Below are positions 1 through 6,950 of a stretch of DNA of 64,000 bases, in pieces. A model generated the notes under the pieces. That model was not told the DNA's origin and ran no database searches. It saw only the letters and a program-made list of their open reading frames with translations. Each line of letters starts with the position of its first letter. Position 1 is the stretch's first letter. This DNA comes from Leifsonia sp. C5G2 (GTDB taxonomy: Bacteria; Actinomycetota; Actinomycetes; Actinomycetales; Microbacteriaceae), in NCBI RefSeq assembly GCF_013359685.1, contig NZ_JABFMV010000004.1, forward strand, positions 186,001 through 250,000, in the 5' to 3' direction. The position numbers and the translations under genes were made by a program.

Positions 1-1
1 C

Positions 2-121
2 CACGTCATGCTCGTCTACACCGCCGAGCCCGGCTCGCCATCGGCCGAGCGGCTGCGGCTGCTCGCATCCTGGGCCGCCGACCGGCCCGCACCGCTTCAG
101 ACCATCACGGAGAACTCATGA
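2..121 (+). CDS. C-terminal end of an HTH regulator with MmyB-type ligand-binding domain (partial)
   Basis: The window opens inside a reading frame that gives 39 residues before TGA. The tail contains VYTAEPGSPSAERLRLLASW, which closely resembles the C-terminal end of the MmyB-like ligand-binding domain of actinobacterial XRE-family regulators. These regulators often sit beside an oxidoreductase or DUF2255 gene. The stop overlaps the next start as ATGA, so the two are probably co-transcribed. The DNA-binding domain lies outside the window. The family call rests on a short tail and is moderately secure. Confidence 0.6.
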   Translation, partial: HVMLVYTAEPGSPSAERLRLLASWAADRPAPLQTITENS

Positions 122-492
122 CCGCCTGGACCACCGACGAACGACACGCCATCGGCTCCACCGACGACTTCTACATCGCGCCGTTCCGGGCGGATGGCGC
201 GACCCTCGGCACACCGACCTGGATCTGGTCGGTCGTGGTCGACGACAACGTGTACGTGCGCGCCTACAACGGCACGGCCTCCCGTTGGTACCAGTCCGCC
301 CGCGCACAGCGCGCCGGCCGCATCACCGCCGGCGGCATCGAGAAGGACGTCACCTTCACCCCTGTCGACGACCCGGAGCTGAACGATCGCATCGACGCCG
401 CGTACGAGGCCAAGTACGGCACCAGCCCGTACTACCCGCCGATGGTCACCGCGAAGACCCGCGCGGCGACGGTGCGGGTGGACCCGCGCTGA
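118..492 (+). CDS. DUF2255 family protein
   Basis: This 124-aa protein has the features of DUF2255: an N-terminal segment on a conserved DDFYIAPFR-like strand, the central WIWSVVVDDNVYVRAYNG, and the SRWYQSA motif. The family is small, cytosolic and of unknown biochemical function, with a fold thought to resemble nitroreductase-associated or PNPOx-like barrels. It overlaps the upstream regulator by four bases, which implies translational coupling. It is the last gene with flanking-type composition before the accessory island. Confidence 0.75.
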   Translation: MTAWTTDERHAIGSTDDFYIAPFRADGATLGTPTWIWSVVVDDNVYVRAYNGTASRWYQSARAQRAGRITAGGIEKDVTFTPVDDPELNDRIDAAYEAKYGTSPYYPPMVTAKTRAATVRVDPR

Positions 493-555
493 CGCCATCG
501 TCATACCGAGACGGACTTTCACCCGCTGAAGGCGGCGGCCCCGGTCGCCCTGCCC

Positions 556-1008
556 TCAACTAAGTTCCGGTGGCGTGGCTCGATCCACTTGCGAACGAAG
601 CGAACGAACAAGTGGTTGGCTGTCCAACCAGTCATGGGGATCTCCACCGCCATCCACGACATCAACGATGTCGTGGATGTGGTCGTGGAGATAGGTGATC
701 ACATTTTCCGCGTACTGACGGGGCATTTCTTGAACACGGAACGGACGTCGGAATATGTCGCACCAGAACTCGTCCTGCAGCACGACCCGCGCGTCAAAAA
801 CACCGGGCGGACGGGCGTCCCACTCGGTCACCGCCGCGTTCCCGGTCGCTTCGAGACCGTGCAAGCGGAGGTAGCGGAGCGTCCGGACGTAGGCCATGAT
901 GACGTCACTGAGTGGAACGTCACGCTCAGCCGCCGCCTGGAGAATCGGGCCAGGATCCGACCCGAAGGCGTGAGCCAATTCGATTGTCAGCTGGGTCTCG
1001 TTGATCAC
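556..1008 (-). CDS. hypothetical protein, second gene of a two-gene unit
   Basis: This 150-aa acidic soluble protein starts with GTG at 1008, overlapping the stop of the upstream gene as GTGA. The first half looks helical, and a His/Asp-rich stretch (YLHDHIHDIVDVVD) lies near residue 107. No signal peptide or membrane segment is visible and I do not recognise a family. Tight coupling to an antitoxin-like partner suggests a toxin-antitoxin or regulatory pair, but that is inference from arrangement only. The lower GC than the core genome supports membership in the acquired island. Confidence 0.5.
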   Translation of the reverse strand: MINETQLTIELAHAFGSDPGPILQAAAERDVPLSDVIMAYVRTLRYLRLHGLEATGNAAVTEWDARPPGVFDARVVLQDEFWCDIFRRPFRVQEMPRQYAENVITYLHDHIHDIVDVVDGGGDPHDWLDSQPLVRSLRSQVDRATPPELS

Positions 1009-1412
1009 AGTTCCTCCTCGTACTCCTCGTCCTCATCTGGATCGTCAAGGGCGTCGCCGTCCCGAACGAACTGAGCCGCCTGCAAGACACCGGCGAAGTC
1101 ATCTGCGGCGATGGCATCCGCCGGCCGCCTACCAACCACGGGGTTTGGGGTCATCAGCCACTCGACAACCCAGTCGTCTCCTCTTCTCGGCGCAAGCATC
1201 TTCCAGACGTCGTAGGCGACTCGCACTCGAGCCGCTTCCGCCGCGTCAGGACCAGGATCTCCCCATTCAGGCCAGACGTACGCACCGAGCGGCGACTCTG
1301 TTCCGGCAAGACGCGAGAGGAGAGAGGCACCAATGCCGTCGAGCAGGCATTGGGCAAGCCAGATCACCTCTTTGTCCTTGCCACGTGGCGCCATAGCGGC
1401 TATTTTAACCAC
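1005..1412 (-). CDS. antitoxin-like protein with MbcA/ParS-type C-terminal region
   Basis: The 135-aa frame begins with GTG at 1412; an in-frame ATG at 1394 is the alternative. The C-terminal part (WLMTPNPVVGRRPADAI followed by ...VLQAAQFVRDG) resembles the toxin-binding helices of Xre/MbcA/ParS-type antitoxins, where a W-x-x-x-PN-x-x-G-R-x-P-x-D pattern is usual. The tail is strongly acidic (DPDEDEEYEEEL). A TATAAT box ends eight bases before the GTG, so a leaderless transcript starting there is plausible. The downstream gene could be a toxin, although it is not a recognisable RES-domain protein. Confidence 0.5.
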   Translation of the reverse strand: MVKIAAMAPRGKDKEVIWLAQCLLDGIGASLLSRLAGTESPLGAYVWPEWGDPGPDAAEAARVRVAYDVWKMLAPRRGDDWVVEWLMTPNPVVGRRPADAIAADDFAGVLQAAQFVRDGDALDDPDEDEEYEEEL

Positions 1413-1420
1413 CGGCGGAT

Positions 1421-1426
1421 ATTATA
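1421..1426 (-). promoter_or_regulatory. -10 box (TATAAT) for the 1412-556 gene pair
   Basis: A perfect TATAAT is read on the minus strand, eight bases before the GTG at 1412. This spacing suits a leaderless mRNA, common in actinobacteria. No convincing -35 was found. The surrounding GGCTATAATATCCGCC resembles GGCTGTAATTACCGCC in front of the minus-strand HTH gene near 2150, so the two promoters may share a regulator. Confidence 0.45.
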
Positions 1427-1472
1427 GCCACTCGACAATGGGTGGTCCTTCACCGTCGGGGCGGGAGTGGCC

Positions 1473-1778
1473 ATGGGCACCGTAGACAACTCAATCCCCA
1501 GGCCATACCTGCGATTACCCGACGACGACGGCACCTACATCGCCACTACGCAGAGCGGCTCAACATACGTCTTCGATTTGAAGCACCGCACCGTAACCCG
1601 GACTCCAGGTCCCGACTCACATCCAGACATGCACGACGGCCAACGCACGCTTCGCTCGATCATCCAGTGTGAAGTCGGCGTTAGCGGCTACTGGACGATG
1701 CAGCCCGACGACTTCACCGTCGATTACTACTGGCAGTTGACGTCGCCGATAGTTTCGATCGAAGAGCAGAGATTCTGA
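1473..1778 (+). CDS. hypothetical protein
   Basis: This 101-aa predicted soluble protein is rich in Tyr, Thr and Asp, with probable beta strands (TYIATTQSGSTYVFDLKHRTVTRT). The ATG at 1473 is preferred over GTG at 1467 because GGGAG lies five bases ahead of it. I recognise no domain. It stands alone between two minus-strand regulatory genes in the low-GC accessory island. Confidence 0.4.
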   Translation: MGTVDNSIPRPYLRLPDDDGTYIATTQSGSTYVFDLKHRTVTRTPGPDSHPDMHDGQRTLRSIIQCEVGVSGYWTMQPDDFTVDYYWQLTSPIVSIEEQRF

Positions 1779-1780
1779 TG

Positions 1781-1999
1781 TCAGTCCTCGAAGTACCCCG
1801 GCCAGAGCGTTCGCTCGAAGGCCTGCTCGAGCTTGGCCAGGGCGTAGGCATCCACCCACGAACGCCCATCAAGAAGCGCCTGCAGAGTTCCGCGATCGAC
1901 ACCGGTCACCTCGCCGGCCTTACGGATGCTCATGTCGCCGAGGGCCTGCCTGAGGTTGACCACGAATCGACGATGGGCCTCGTGCACGGGGTCGCTCAT
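1781..1999 (-). CDS. small XRE-type helix-turn-helix protein
   Basis: The 72-aa product MSDPVHEAHRRFVVNLRQAL... carries one Cro/C1-type HTH (ALGDMSIRKAGEVTGVDRGTLQALLDGRSW, described in parts: positions about 20-47). The frame stays open upstream and ATG at 2062 is an alternative start, but the family usually begins at the chosen Met. It is likely a DNA-binding repressor or antitoxin of the island. A promoter-like TGTAAT at 2154-2159 would leave a leader of about 150 bases. Confidence 0.6.
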   Translation of the reverse strand: MSDPVHEAHRRFVVNLRQALGDMSIRKAGEVTGVDRGTLQALLDGRSWVDAYALAKLEQAFERTLWPGYFED

Positions 2000-2196
2000 C
2001 CTCGACGCCGGCCACGTGCTCTCGGCGCCCTCATTGGGCGCTGGGCGCGTCGGGCGGGGCATGCACTCACCGTAGACGATCCGCGTGCGGTTCGACGCGA
2101 TGCCATGCCCACTCCCGTCCTCCTCGCGACCCAGTATGACATACGTGGCGGTAATTACAGCCAACCAAGTGTTATTCTTTCTGTGCGGGTGCGGTC

Positions 2197-2610
2197 ATGA
2201 GCCGATCGCCATTCCGGATACCCCTGACTCTCCAGCGCGACTTGGGGCCCTTCTGGGGCACGAGAGAGGCCGCGCAGGCACTCTGCTGCTCGACAGATGA
2301 GGTGCACAGGCTGACTCGGCGGCGACAACTTGTGGCCATCGCGAATCCGGAGGGTAGCCTGGCTATCCCAAGCTGGGGAGTCAACGGGCCGTCAAGCAAG
2401 CAGCGGTATGCGACACCCCTTGAGGGCCTTGTAGAGGTGCTCGAGGCATTGGAGCGATCGACGGAAGACCCGTGGCTTCGTGCCTGGTGGCTCAGCGGGC
2501 TGTTGCCCGCGCACCGAGGCTGGTGGGCCATCGAGGATCTTGTTGCTGGCGGCCAACCTCGCGTGCTCGAGCGAGCGCGGAACGTCGACTGGTCATGCCT
2601 TCTCGGTTGA
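2197..2610 (+). CDS. HTH (excisionase/MerR-like) DNA-binding protein, hypothetical
   Basis: This 137-aa protein has an N-terminal GTREAAQALCCSTDEVHRLTRRRQLVA, which fits a winged-helix excisionase-type DNA-binding fold (residues about 20-48). The rest is Trp-rich (WLRAWWLSGLLPAHRGWWAIEDL) and of unknown role. No Shine-Dalgarno is evident before the ATG. Its end overlaps the convergent XRE gene by 18 bases. Similar proteins accompany small toxin genes in actinobacteria, but the partner here is not obvious. Confidence 0.45.
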   Translation: MSRSPFRIPLTLQRDLGPFWGTREAAQALCCSTDEVHRLTRRRQLVAIANPEGSLAIPSWGVNGPSSKQRYATPLEGLVEVLEALERSTEDPWLRAWWLSGLLPAHRGWWAIEDLVAGGQPRVLERARNVDWSCLLG

Positions 2611-3030
2611 GCGGGCGGCTGGGACCCCTAAGGCAGCCAGCGTGGCACGTACGATCGCCTCCACGCGCACTTGCTCTGATTCCAACCGATCCTTATCGCG
2701 CTCAGCAGCTCGCCGAGCCGGCTCGGTGATCTCTCCCAGAATCAGATCGGCAGCCGCTAAGTCCTCCAGCCGAATCGGAATCTCGCCCCGCATGATTCGA
2801 GATAGGCGCTGCGCCGTCGTACCAGCGCGCGCGGAGAACTCTTTCGTCGGCATGCGCCTCGCGCTCAAGCGCTCTCGCATGCGTAAGACGAACTGATGCT
2901 GAAGCCGGGCGGCATGCGTCTGAATGCTGGCCGCTAACGACTCGGGTTGCTTCCACGTAACTCCGGCGTCCCTCCCGAAAGCGCTCGGATCGTCACAAAA
3001 GGCGCGCGGCACGTAGCGAGGCCCTGGCAT
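2593..3030 (-). CDS. XRE-family transcriptional regulator divergent from the tns operon
   Basis: The 145-aa protein contains a Cro/C1-type HTH at about residues 58-85 (MPTKEFSARAGTTAQRLSRI) and a charged C-terminal helix (ERDKDRLESEQVRVE) suited to dimerisation. Its start lies only 47 bases from the tnsA start on the other strand, so both promoters must overlap. XRE-type regulators adjacent to transposition or guide modules are known in other Tn7-like elements. I infer it regulates transposition genes; nothing in the sequence proves this. Confidence 0.65.
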   Translation of the reverse strand: MPGPRYVPRAFCDDPSAFGRDAGVTWKQPESLAASIQTHAARLQHQFVLRMRERLSARRMPTKEFSARAGTTAQRLSRIMRGEIPIRLEDLAAADLILGEITEPARRAAERDKDRLESEQVRVEAIVRATLAALGVPAARSTEKA

Positions 3031-3077
3031 GCTGCAACTCTATCCACTGGAAGCACTTTCTTCTCAAAGGAGGCGCA

Positions 3078-3926
3078 ATGGTGCCTCAAATGGGCAAATC
3101 TCACAGCTGGCAGGCGCTTCACGCCCATAACTCCTTCGTGAGTGACAACGAAACTTCCCATAGTCCCCTGGCCGAAGCCAGCGCCACCTCATCCGCGACC
3201 GCAACAGTCGAATGGTGTCTGGACCGCCGGTCGGACTCGACGACCAGTGCGCTAGCAGGTCCCGCCCTCCTCGGCGAGGAGCTCTATCTCGCCGCACCGA
3301 CCCGAACTGCACCGCGCTACCCACGACAGCGCAACTACACCGGCTACTACTACTTCTCGCAGATCAGCCAACACATCTGGCATGAGTCGCTGCTCGAGGC
3401 AGCGACGCTGCGCCGGCTCGACTATGAGCAGGACATCGTCGCTATCGCAGCACAGCCGATGACGATCCGGTTCAGCGACGCCACGTGGCACATCCCCGAC
3501 TACCTCGCCGTGCACGCAGACGGTACCCAGGTGCTGTACGACGTGAAGCCGGAGTCGTTGATGAACGACGCCGTGCTCCACCAGTTCAGCAAGACCCGCG
3601 ACGTGTGCGCAACGGTCGGCTGGGGCTACGCGATCTGCAACGACCTCGCACCGCTCGTGAACCGCAACCTCACATGGCTGGCCAACTTCAAGCACCGCGG
3701 CTACCACCCCGGCGTGCCAGCCGCGTCCAAACTCCTCGAGTTCGTCGCTGCCACAAGTCAACACATCACGATCGGCGAAGCAGCCCGCTCGATGGGATTC
3801 CAAACGATGGCTCACGCCCGTTCGAGCGTCTACCACCTGATCTGGGTCGGGATGCTCGCCATCGATCTCGACAAGCGCATCAACGACAACACCATCGTGA
3901 AAGGCGGCCGCCATGCCCGCTCTTGA
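3078..3926 (+). CDS. tnsA: TnsA-type endonuclease of a Tn7-like transposon
   Basis: This 282-aa protein has the PD-(D/E)XK nuclease signature of TnsA, which cuts the 5' ends so that the element moves by cut-and-paste. Likely catalytic residues are E103 (HESLLEA), D141 (IPDYLAV) and K157 in YDVKPE, matching E63, D114 and Q-x-K of Tn7 TnsA. The C-terminal part has helices with an HTH feel. The start is chosen because AAAGGAGG lies just before ATG 3078. The last 14 bases overlap tnsB. The roughly 85 residues before E103 are longer than usual and low in recognisable structure. Confidence 0.88.
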   Translation: MVPQMGKSHSWQALHAHNSFVSDNETSHSPLAEASATSSATATVEWCLDRRSDSTTSALAGPALLGEELYLAAPTRTAPRYPRQRNYTGYYYFSQISQHIWHESLLEAATLRRLDYEQDIVAIAAQPMTIRFSDATWHIPDYLAVHADGTQVLYDVKPESLMNDAVLHQFSKTRDVCATVGWGYAICNDLAPLVNRNLTWLANFKHRGYHPGVPAASKLLEFVAATSQHITIGEAARSMGFQTMAHARSSVYHLIWVGMLAIDLDKRINDNTIVKGGRHARS

Positions 3927-5835
3927 TCTCAACTCAGACATCGAACTCGACAACGGCACCTATCGCTTTGTCGAACGGGACGGCAACATCGTCCGCCTCC
4001 GTTCGATCGCGACCGACAAGACGCGGGACATGACGCTCACGGAGCTGTCCCGCCTTGCCACTGGTCTGGTGCCAGGCGAGATGTTCTCCGTGCGCGACCT
4101 GAACGATCTCGAATCTCGCGCGAAGAAAAAGGAGAAGCGACGAATGGACCTTCTGGCTGCACACGTCAAGGAGCTGGCCACCGGCGAGCCCCTGCACGCA
4201 GGATGCGACTCGCGTCCCGAGTACGACCCCGTCGCTCACACCAAAGAGGAGCGCCTGAAGCGAAAGATTGCGGAGCTCAACAGGCTCGGTATCAAGGTCA
4301 GTCGCACAACTCTTCAGCGGCAGCTCGCGAAGTTCGACCGCGCCGGCGCTGCCGGGCTGATCGACAAGCGCACTACCCGCAAATACGCACCTCTGGCCAA
4401 CCTTGACCCCCGTCTCAAGGACTGCTTCCTCAGCGTGATCGCCGACCGCGAGCGCAGATCAACTGGCACGAACTCGCAACTCATCCTTAACGCGGCGAAG
4501 GAATATCGACGCCGCTATGGCGTGGATCCCGAGATGCCGTCCCGCGCGACGCTGTACAGGTACCTCGCTGCGATGACAGCGGGAAGGCACACCACCGGCA
4601 GCGCGCGCACCCGACAGTCGCTCGCCAACCGGCCGAAGCGCACCTTCGCAAAGGTCATGGCATCCCTCCCGGGTGAAGAGGTGCAAGTCGACTCCACGAA
4701 GATGGATGTGCTTGTCCGTCTGAGAGACGGCACGACCGAGCGGCCGATCCTCACCATTGCGGTCGATGTGGCCACGCGCAGCATCTTGGCGTCAACCATC
4801 CGACTTACGGCGACGAAGGCCGTGGATCACGCTCTTTTGATCGCTCACTGCCTCACCCCGTACGAGAACCGGCCAGACAGGACCGAGTACCGCTCGATCG
4901 TCTCTAGTCAGTTTCCGAATTACCCGCTGATCGAGGGCGACGAGCGCCGCAAGCTGGAGCAGGCTCGAGCCTTCGTCCACCCGCGCCGGATCCAGATGGA
5001 CAACGGGAAGGACTACGCCAGCGAGGTGTTCCTGGCGGCGCTCCGTAAGTTCGGCGCGGACGCCACCTTCTCGGCACCCCACACACCGACAGACAAGCCC
5101 ATCGTGGAGCGCACCTTCGAGAGCATCAACTCGATGTTCACGCAGTCGCTCCCGGGCTACACCGGACGTTCGCCGGAGCATCGCGGCTATCAGGTCGACA
5201 AGGAGGACCTGCTGGATGTCTTCATGCTCTACGAGCTGTTCGACGACTGGGTCCTCCGGACTTGGCAAAACCGCGCACACGAGGGTCTGCGAGACCCTCA
5301 TGACCCGTCGATCATGTACTCGCCCAACCAGGCGCTCCGAGCCGCGTCACGTGTGACCAGCACCCTCTACCTTCCGCTGACGCCCGAGGACTACATCGAC
5401 CTTCTTCCAACGCGTCACATGACCATCACATCGACGGGCGTCCGCCTCAACAACCGTTACTACGACTCCCCACAACTCCATCCGCTGCGTGATCAGAAAT
5501 CCAACGACGTCCAGCACGCCGGGAAGTGGAAGGTCAAGTACGACCCGTACAACTTTCTCGTCGTCTGGGTCGTGCTCGAGGATGGCAGCCTCGTCGAATG
5601 TCGCCTTCGCAACGAGAGCCAATTCGACTTTCCTCACGCCGGGGACATGTTCCTCATCGAGCTGGACGAACGCCTCGAGGTGGCGGCATCCAACGCCGCA
5701 CTCAACGGCGCCCCCGCCCACGAGTCGCTGACTCTTCCTGCAGCCGCGCCCAGCAGCTTCACAACAGACAGCGAGTGGGAGGACGCCGACGACGAGCTCC
5801 CCGACTTCGACCCCGACCAAGACATCTACGCATAA
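3913..5835 (+). CDS. tnsB: TnsB/TniA-type DDE transposase
   Basis: The 640-aa integrase-core transposase joins the 3' transposon ends to target DNA. The RNase H-fold triad is visible: D260 (VQVDSTKMD), D363 (IQMDNGKDYAS) and E399 (PIVERTFE), giving DD35E spacing. Upstream lie HTH segments (LQRQLAKFDRAGAAGLID near residue 140) that would bind end repeats. Downstream is the Mu-transposase-like beta barrel (residues about 490-590) and an acidic tail that probably contacts TnsC. Length and order match TnsB. It overlaps tnsA by 14 bases and precedes tnsC by 20. Confidence 0.92.
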   Translation: MPALDLNSDIELDNGTYRFVERDGNIVRLRSIATDKTRDMTLTELSRLATGLVPGEMFSVRDLNDLESRAKKKEKRRMDLLAAHVKELATGEPLHAGCDSRPEYDPVAHTKEERLKRKIAELNRLGIKVSRTTLQRQLAKFDRAGAAGLIDKRTTRKYAPLANLDPRLKDCFLSVIADRERRSTGTNSQLILNAAKEYRRRYGVDPEMPSRATLYRYLAAMTAGRHTTGSARTRQSLANRPKRTFAKVMASLPGEEVQVDSTKMDVLVRLRDGTTERPILTIAVDVATRSILASTIRLTATKAVDHALLIAHCLTPYENRPDRTEYRSIVSSQFPNYPLIEGDERRKLEQARAFVHPRRIQMDNGKDYASEVFLAALRKFGADATFSAPHTPTDKPIVERTFESINSMFTQSLPGYTGRSPEHRGYQVDKEDLLDVFMLYELFDDWVLRTWQNRAHEGLRDPHDPSIMYSPNQALRAASRVTSTLYLPLTPEDYIDLLPTRHMTITSTGVRLNNRYYDSPQLHPLRDQKSNDVQHAGKWKVKYDPYNFLVVWVVLEDGSLVECRLRNESQFDFPHAGDMFLIELDERLEVAASNAALNGAPAHESLTLPAAAPSSFTTDSEWEDADDELPDFDPDQDIYA

Positions 5836-5855
5836 CCCAACTCACGGAGACGACC

Positions 5856-6950
5856 ATGATCCAGTTCCACAGCAACGACCGCCCCGCCGCACTACACCGA
5901 ATGGAGGGCCTGGACGATTACCTCAGCAACCCGGTGCCGATCCCTGTGGTCCACACGGACGCGGAGTACGAGCAGCTGAGCCCGACTGATAAGGCCGCGT
6001 ACGACCGCGCCCGGATGCTCTACCTATCCGGCGGCATCGTGATCGACACCCCGCAGGTGCAACAGGCACGCTGGCTGCTCACCCAGCACTTCGCAGAGAA
6101 CGCCGGCCGCAACTCTGGCCACGCAGGCCTCATGCTCAGCGGTGACTCCACCGTGGGGAAGACGACCACGTGCAAGGCGCTCATGCGATACGTGCACGCG
6201 CAGTACTTCAAGCAGTTCCCCGACTTCAGAGAGCACGGGCGAGTGCCTGTCGCCTACATCGAGGTGCCTGCAGGATCCACCGGCAAGCTGCTCATGAAGA
6301 CCTTCGCCGACTTCTTCGGGCTCACCGTTCGCAGCGGCGAATCGATGGTGAGCATCCGCAGCCGTGTCGTCGACCTCCTCAACGACGCAGGTACCCAACT
6401 CATCGTCGTCGACGAACTGCACAACCTCGCCGGCCGCAGCGCATCCAACGGAGAATCGGTCGACGTGCTCAAGCTCCTCCACAACGACGTCCCGGCGACC
6501 TTCGTGTACGCGGGGATCGATCTCATCGGAAGCGCACTGCTTACCGGCCCTCGTGGGCGTCAGATCGGCGGCCGGTTCACCGCACTCGAGATGACCCGAC
6601 TCAACAACGCTGACGCGGAAGACCGGACGACCTGGGCGCGCCTCGTCGCGACGCTCGAGAAGAAGCTCCCGTTGCGGCACCATGAGCAGGGCACGCTCAA
6701 GAAGCTCGCCCCGTACCTCTACGACCGGACGAGCGGCTCAATCGGCAGCCTCAGCCGTCTGATCACCGGTGCAGCGATCGAGACCATCGCCAACCCCGGG
6801 ATCGAAAAGGAGGCCCTGGACAAGGATCTCCTCGACACACGTGTCCTCGACATCGCCGCGGAAACCGCGCGCAAGAACCGCGAGCTGCGAGCAGCAAACC
6901 GCAGTGGCAACGCTGTCACTCAGCTGCTGAAGGCGCAGGCCGCAGCATGA
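5856..6950 (+). CDS. tnsC: TnsC/TniB-type AAA+ ATPase
   Basis: This 364-aa AAA+ ATPase links target recognition to the transposase. Walker A is GDSTVGKT at residues 96-103 (K102), and Walker B is LIVVDELHN with D186 and E187. A TnsC/TniB-type lid follows (DRTSGSIGSLSRLI near residue 295). The frame is open far upstream, but ATG 5856 follows ACGGAGACGACC and gives the family's usual N-terminus. The stop overlaps the tniQ start by four bases, so tnsABC-tniQ read as one operon. Confidence 0.9.
   Translation: MIQFHSNDRPAALHRMEGLDDYLSNPVPIPVVHTDAEYEQLSPTDKAAYDRARMLYLSGGIVIDTPQVQQARWLLTQHFAENAGRNSGHAGLMLSGDSTVGKTTTCKALMRYVHAQYFKQFPDFREHGRVPVAYIEVPAGSTGKLLMKTFADFFGLTVRSGESMVSIRSRVVDLLNDAGTQLIVVDELHNLAGRSASNGESVDVLKLLHNDVPATFVYAGIDLIGSALLTGPRGRQIGGRFTALEMTRLNNADAEDRTTWARLVATLEKKLPLRHHEQGTLKKLAPYLYDRTSGSIGSLSRLITGAAIETIANPGIEKEALDKDLLDTRVLDIAAETARKNRELRAANRSGNAVTQLLKAQAAA

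Noticed and set aside
493-620. TGT-type left terminus of the transposon
   Set aside because: No TGT occurs between the DUF2255 gene and about 617, and no inverted match to the 13.2-13.5 kb region was found, so no end was called.
556-1412. RES-Xre/MbcA toxin-antitoxin pair
   Set aside because: The 135-aa protein has an antitoxin-like C-terminus, but the 150-aa partner shows no RES-domain Arg/Glu/Ser pattern, so the pair is left unnamed.
1157-1440. 13-base repeat AGCCACTCGACAA at about 1156 and 1426
   Set aside because: At this length, chance matches are expected in 64 kb of biased sequence; one copy is coding.
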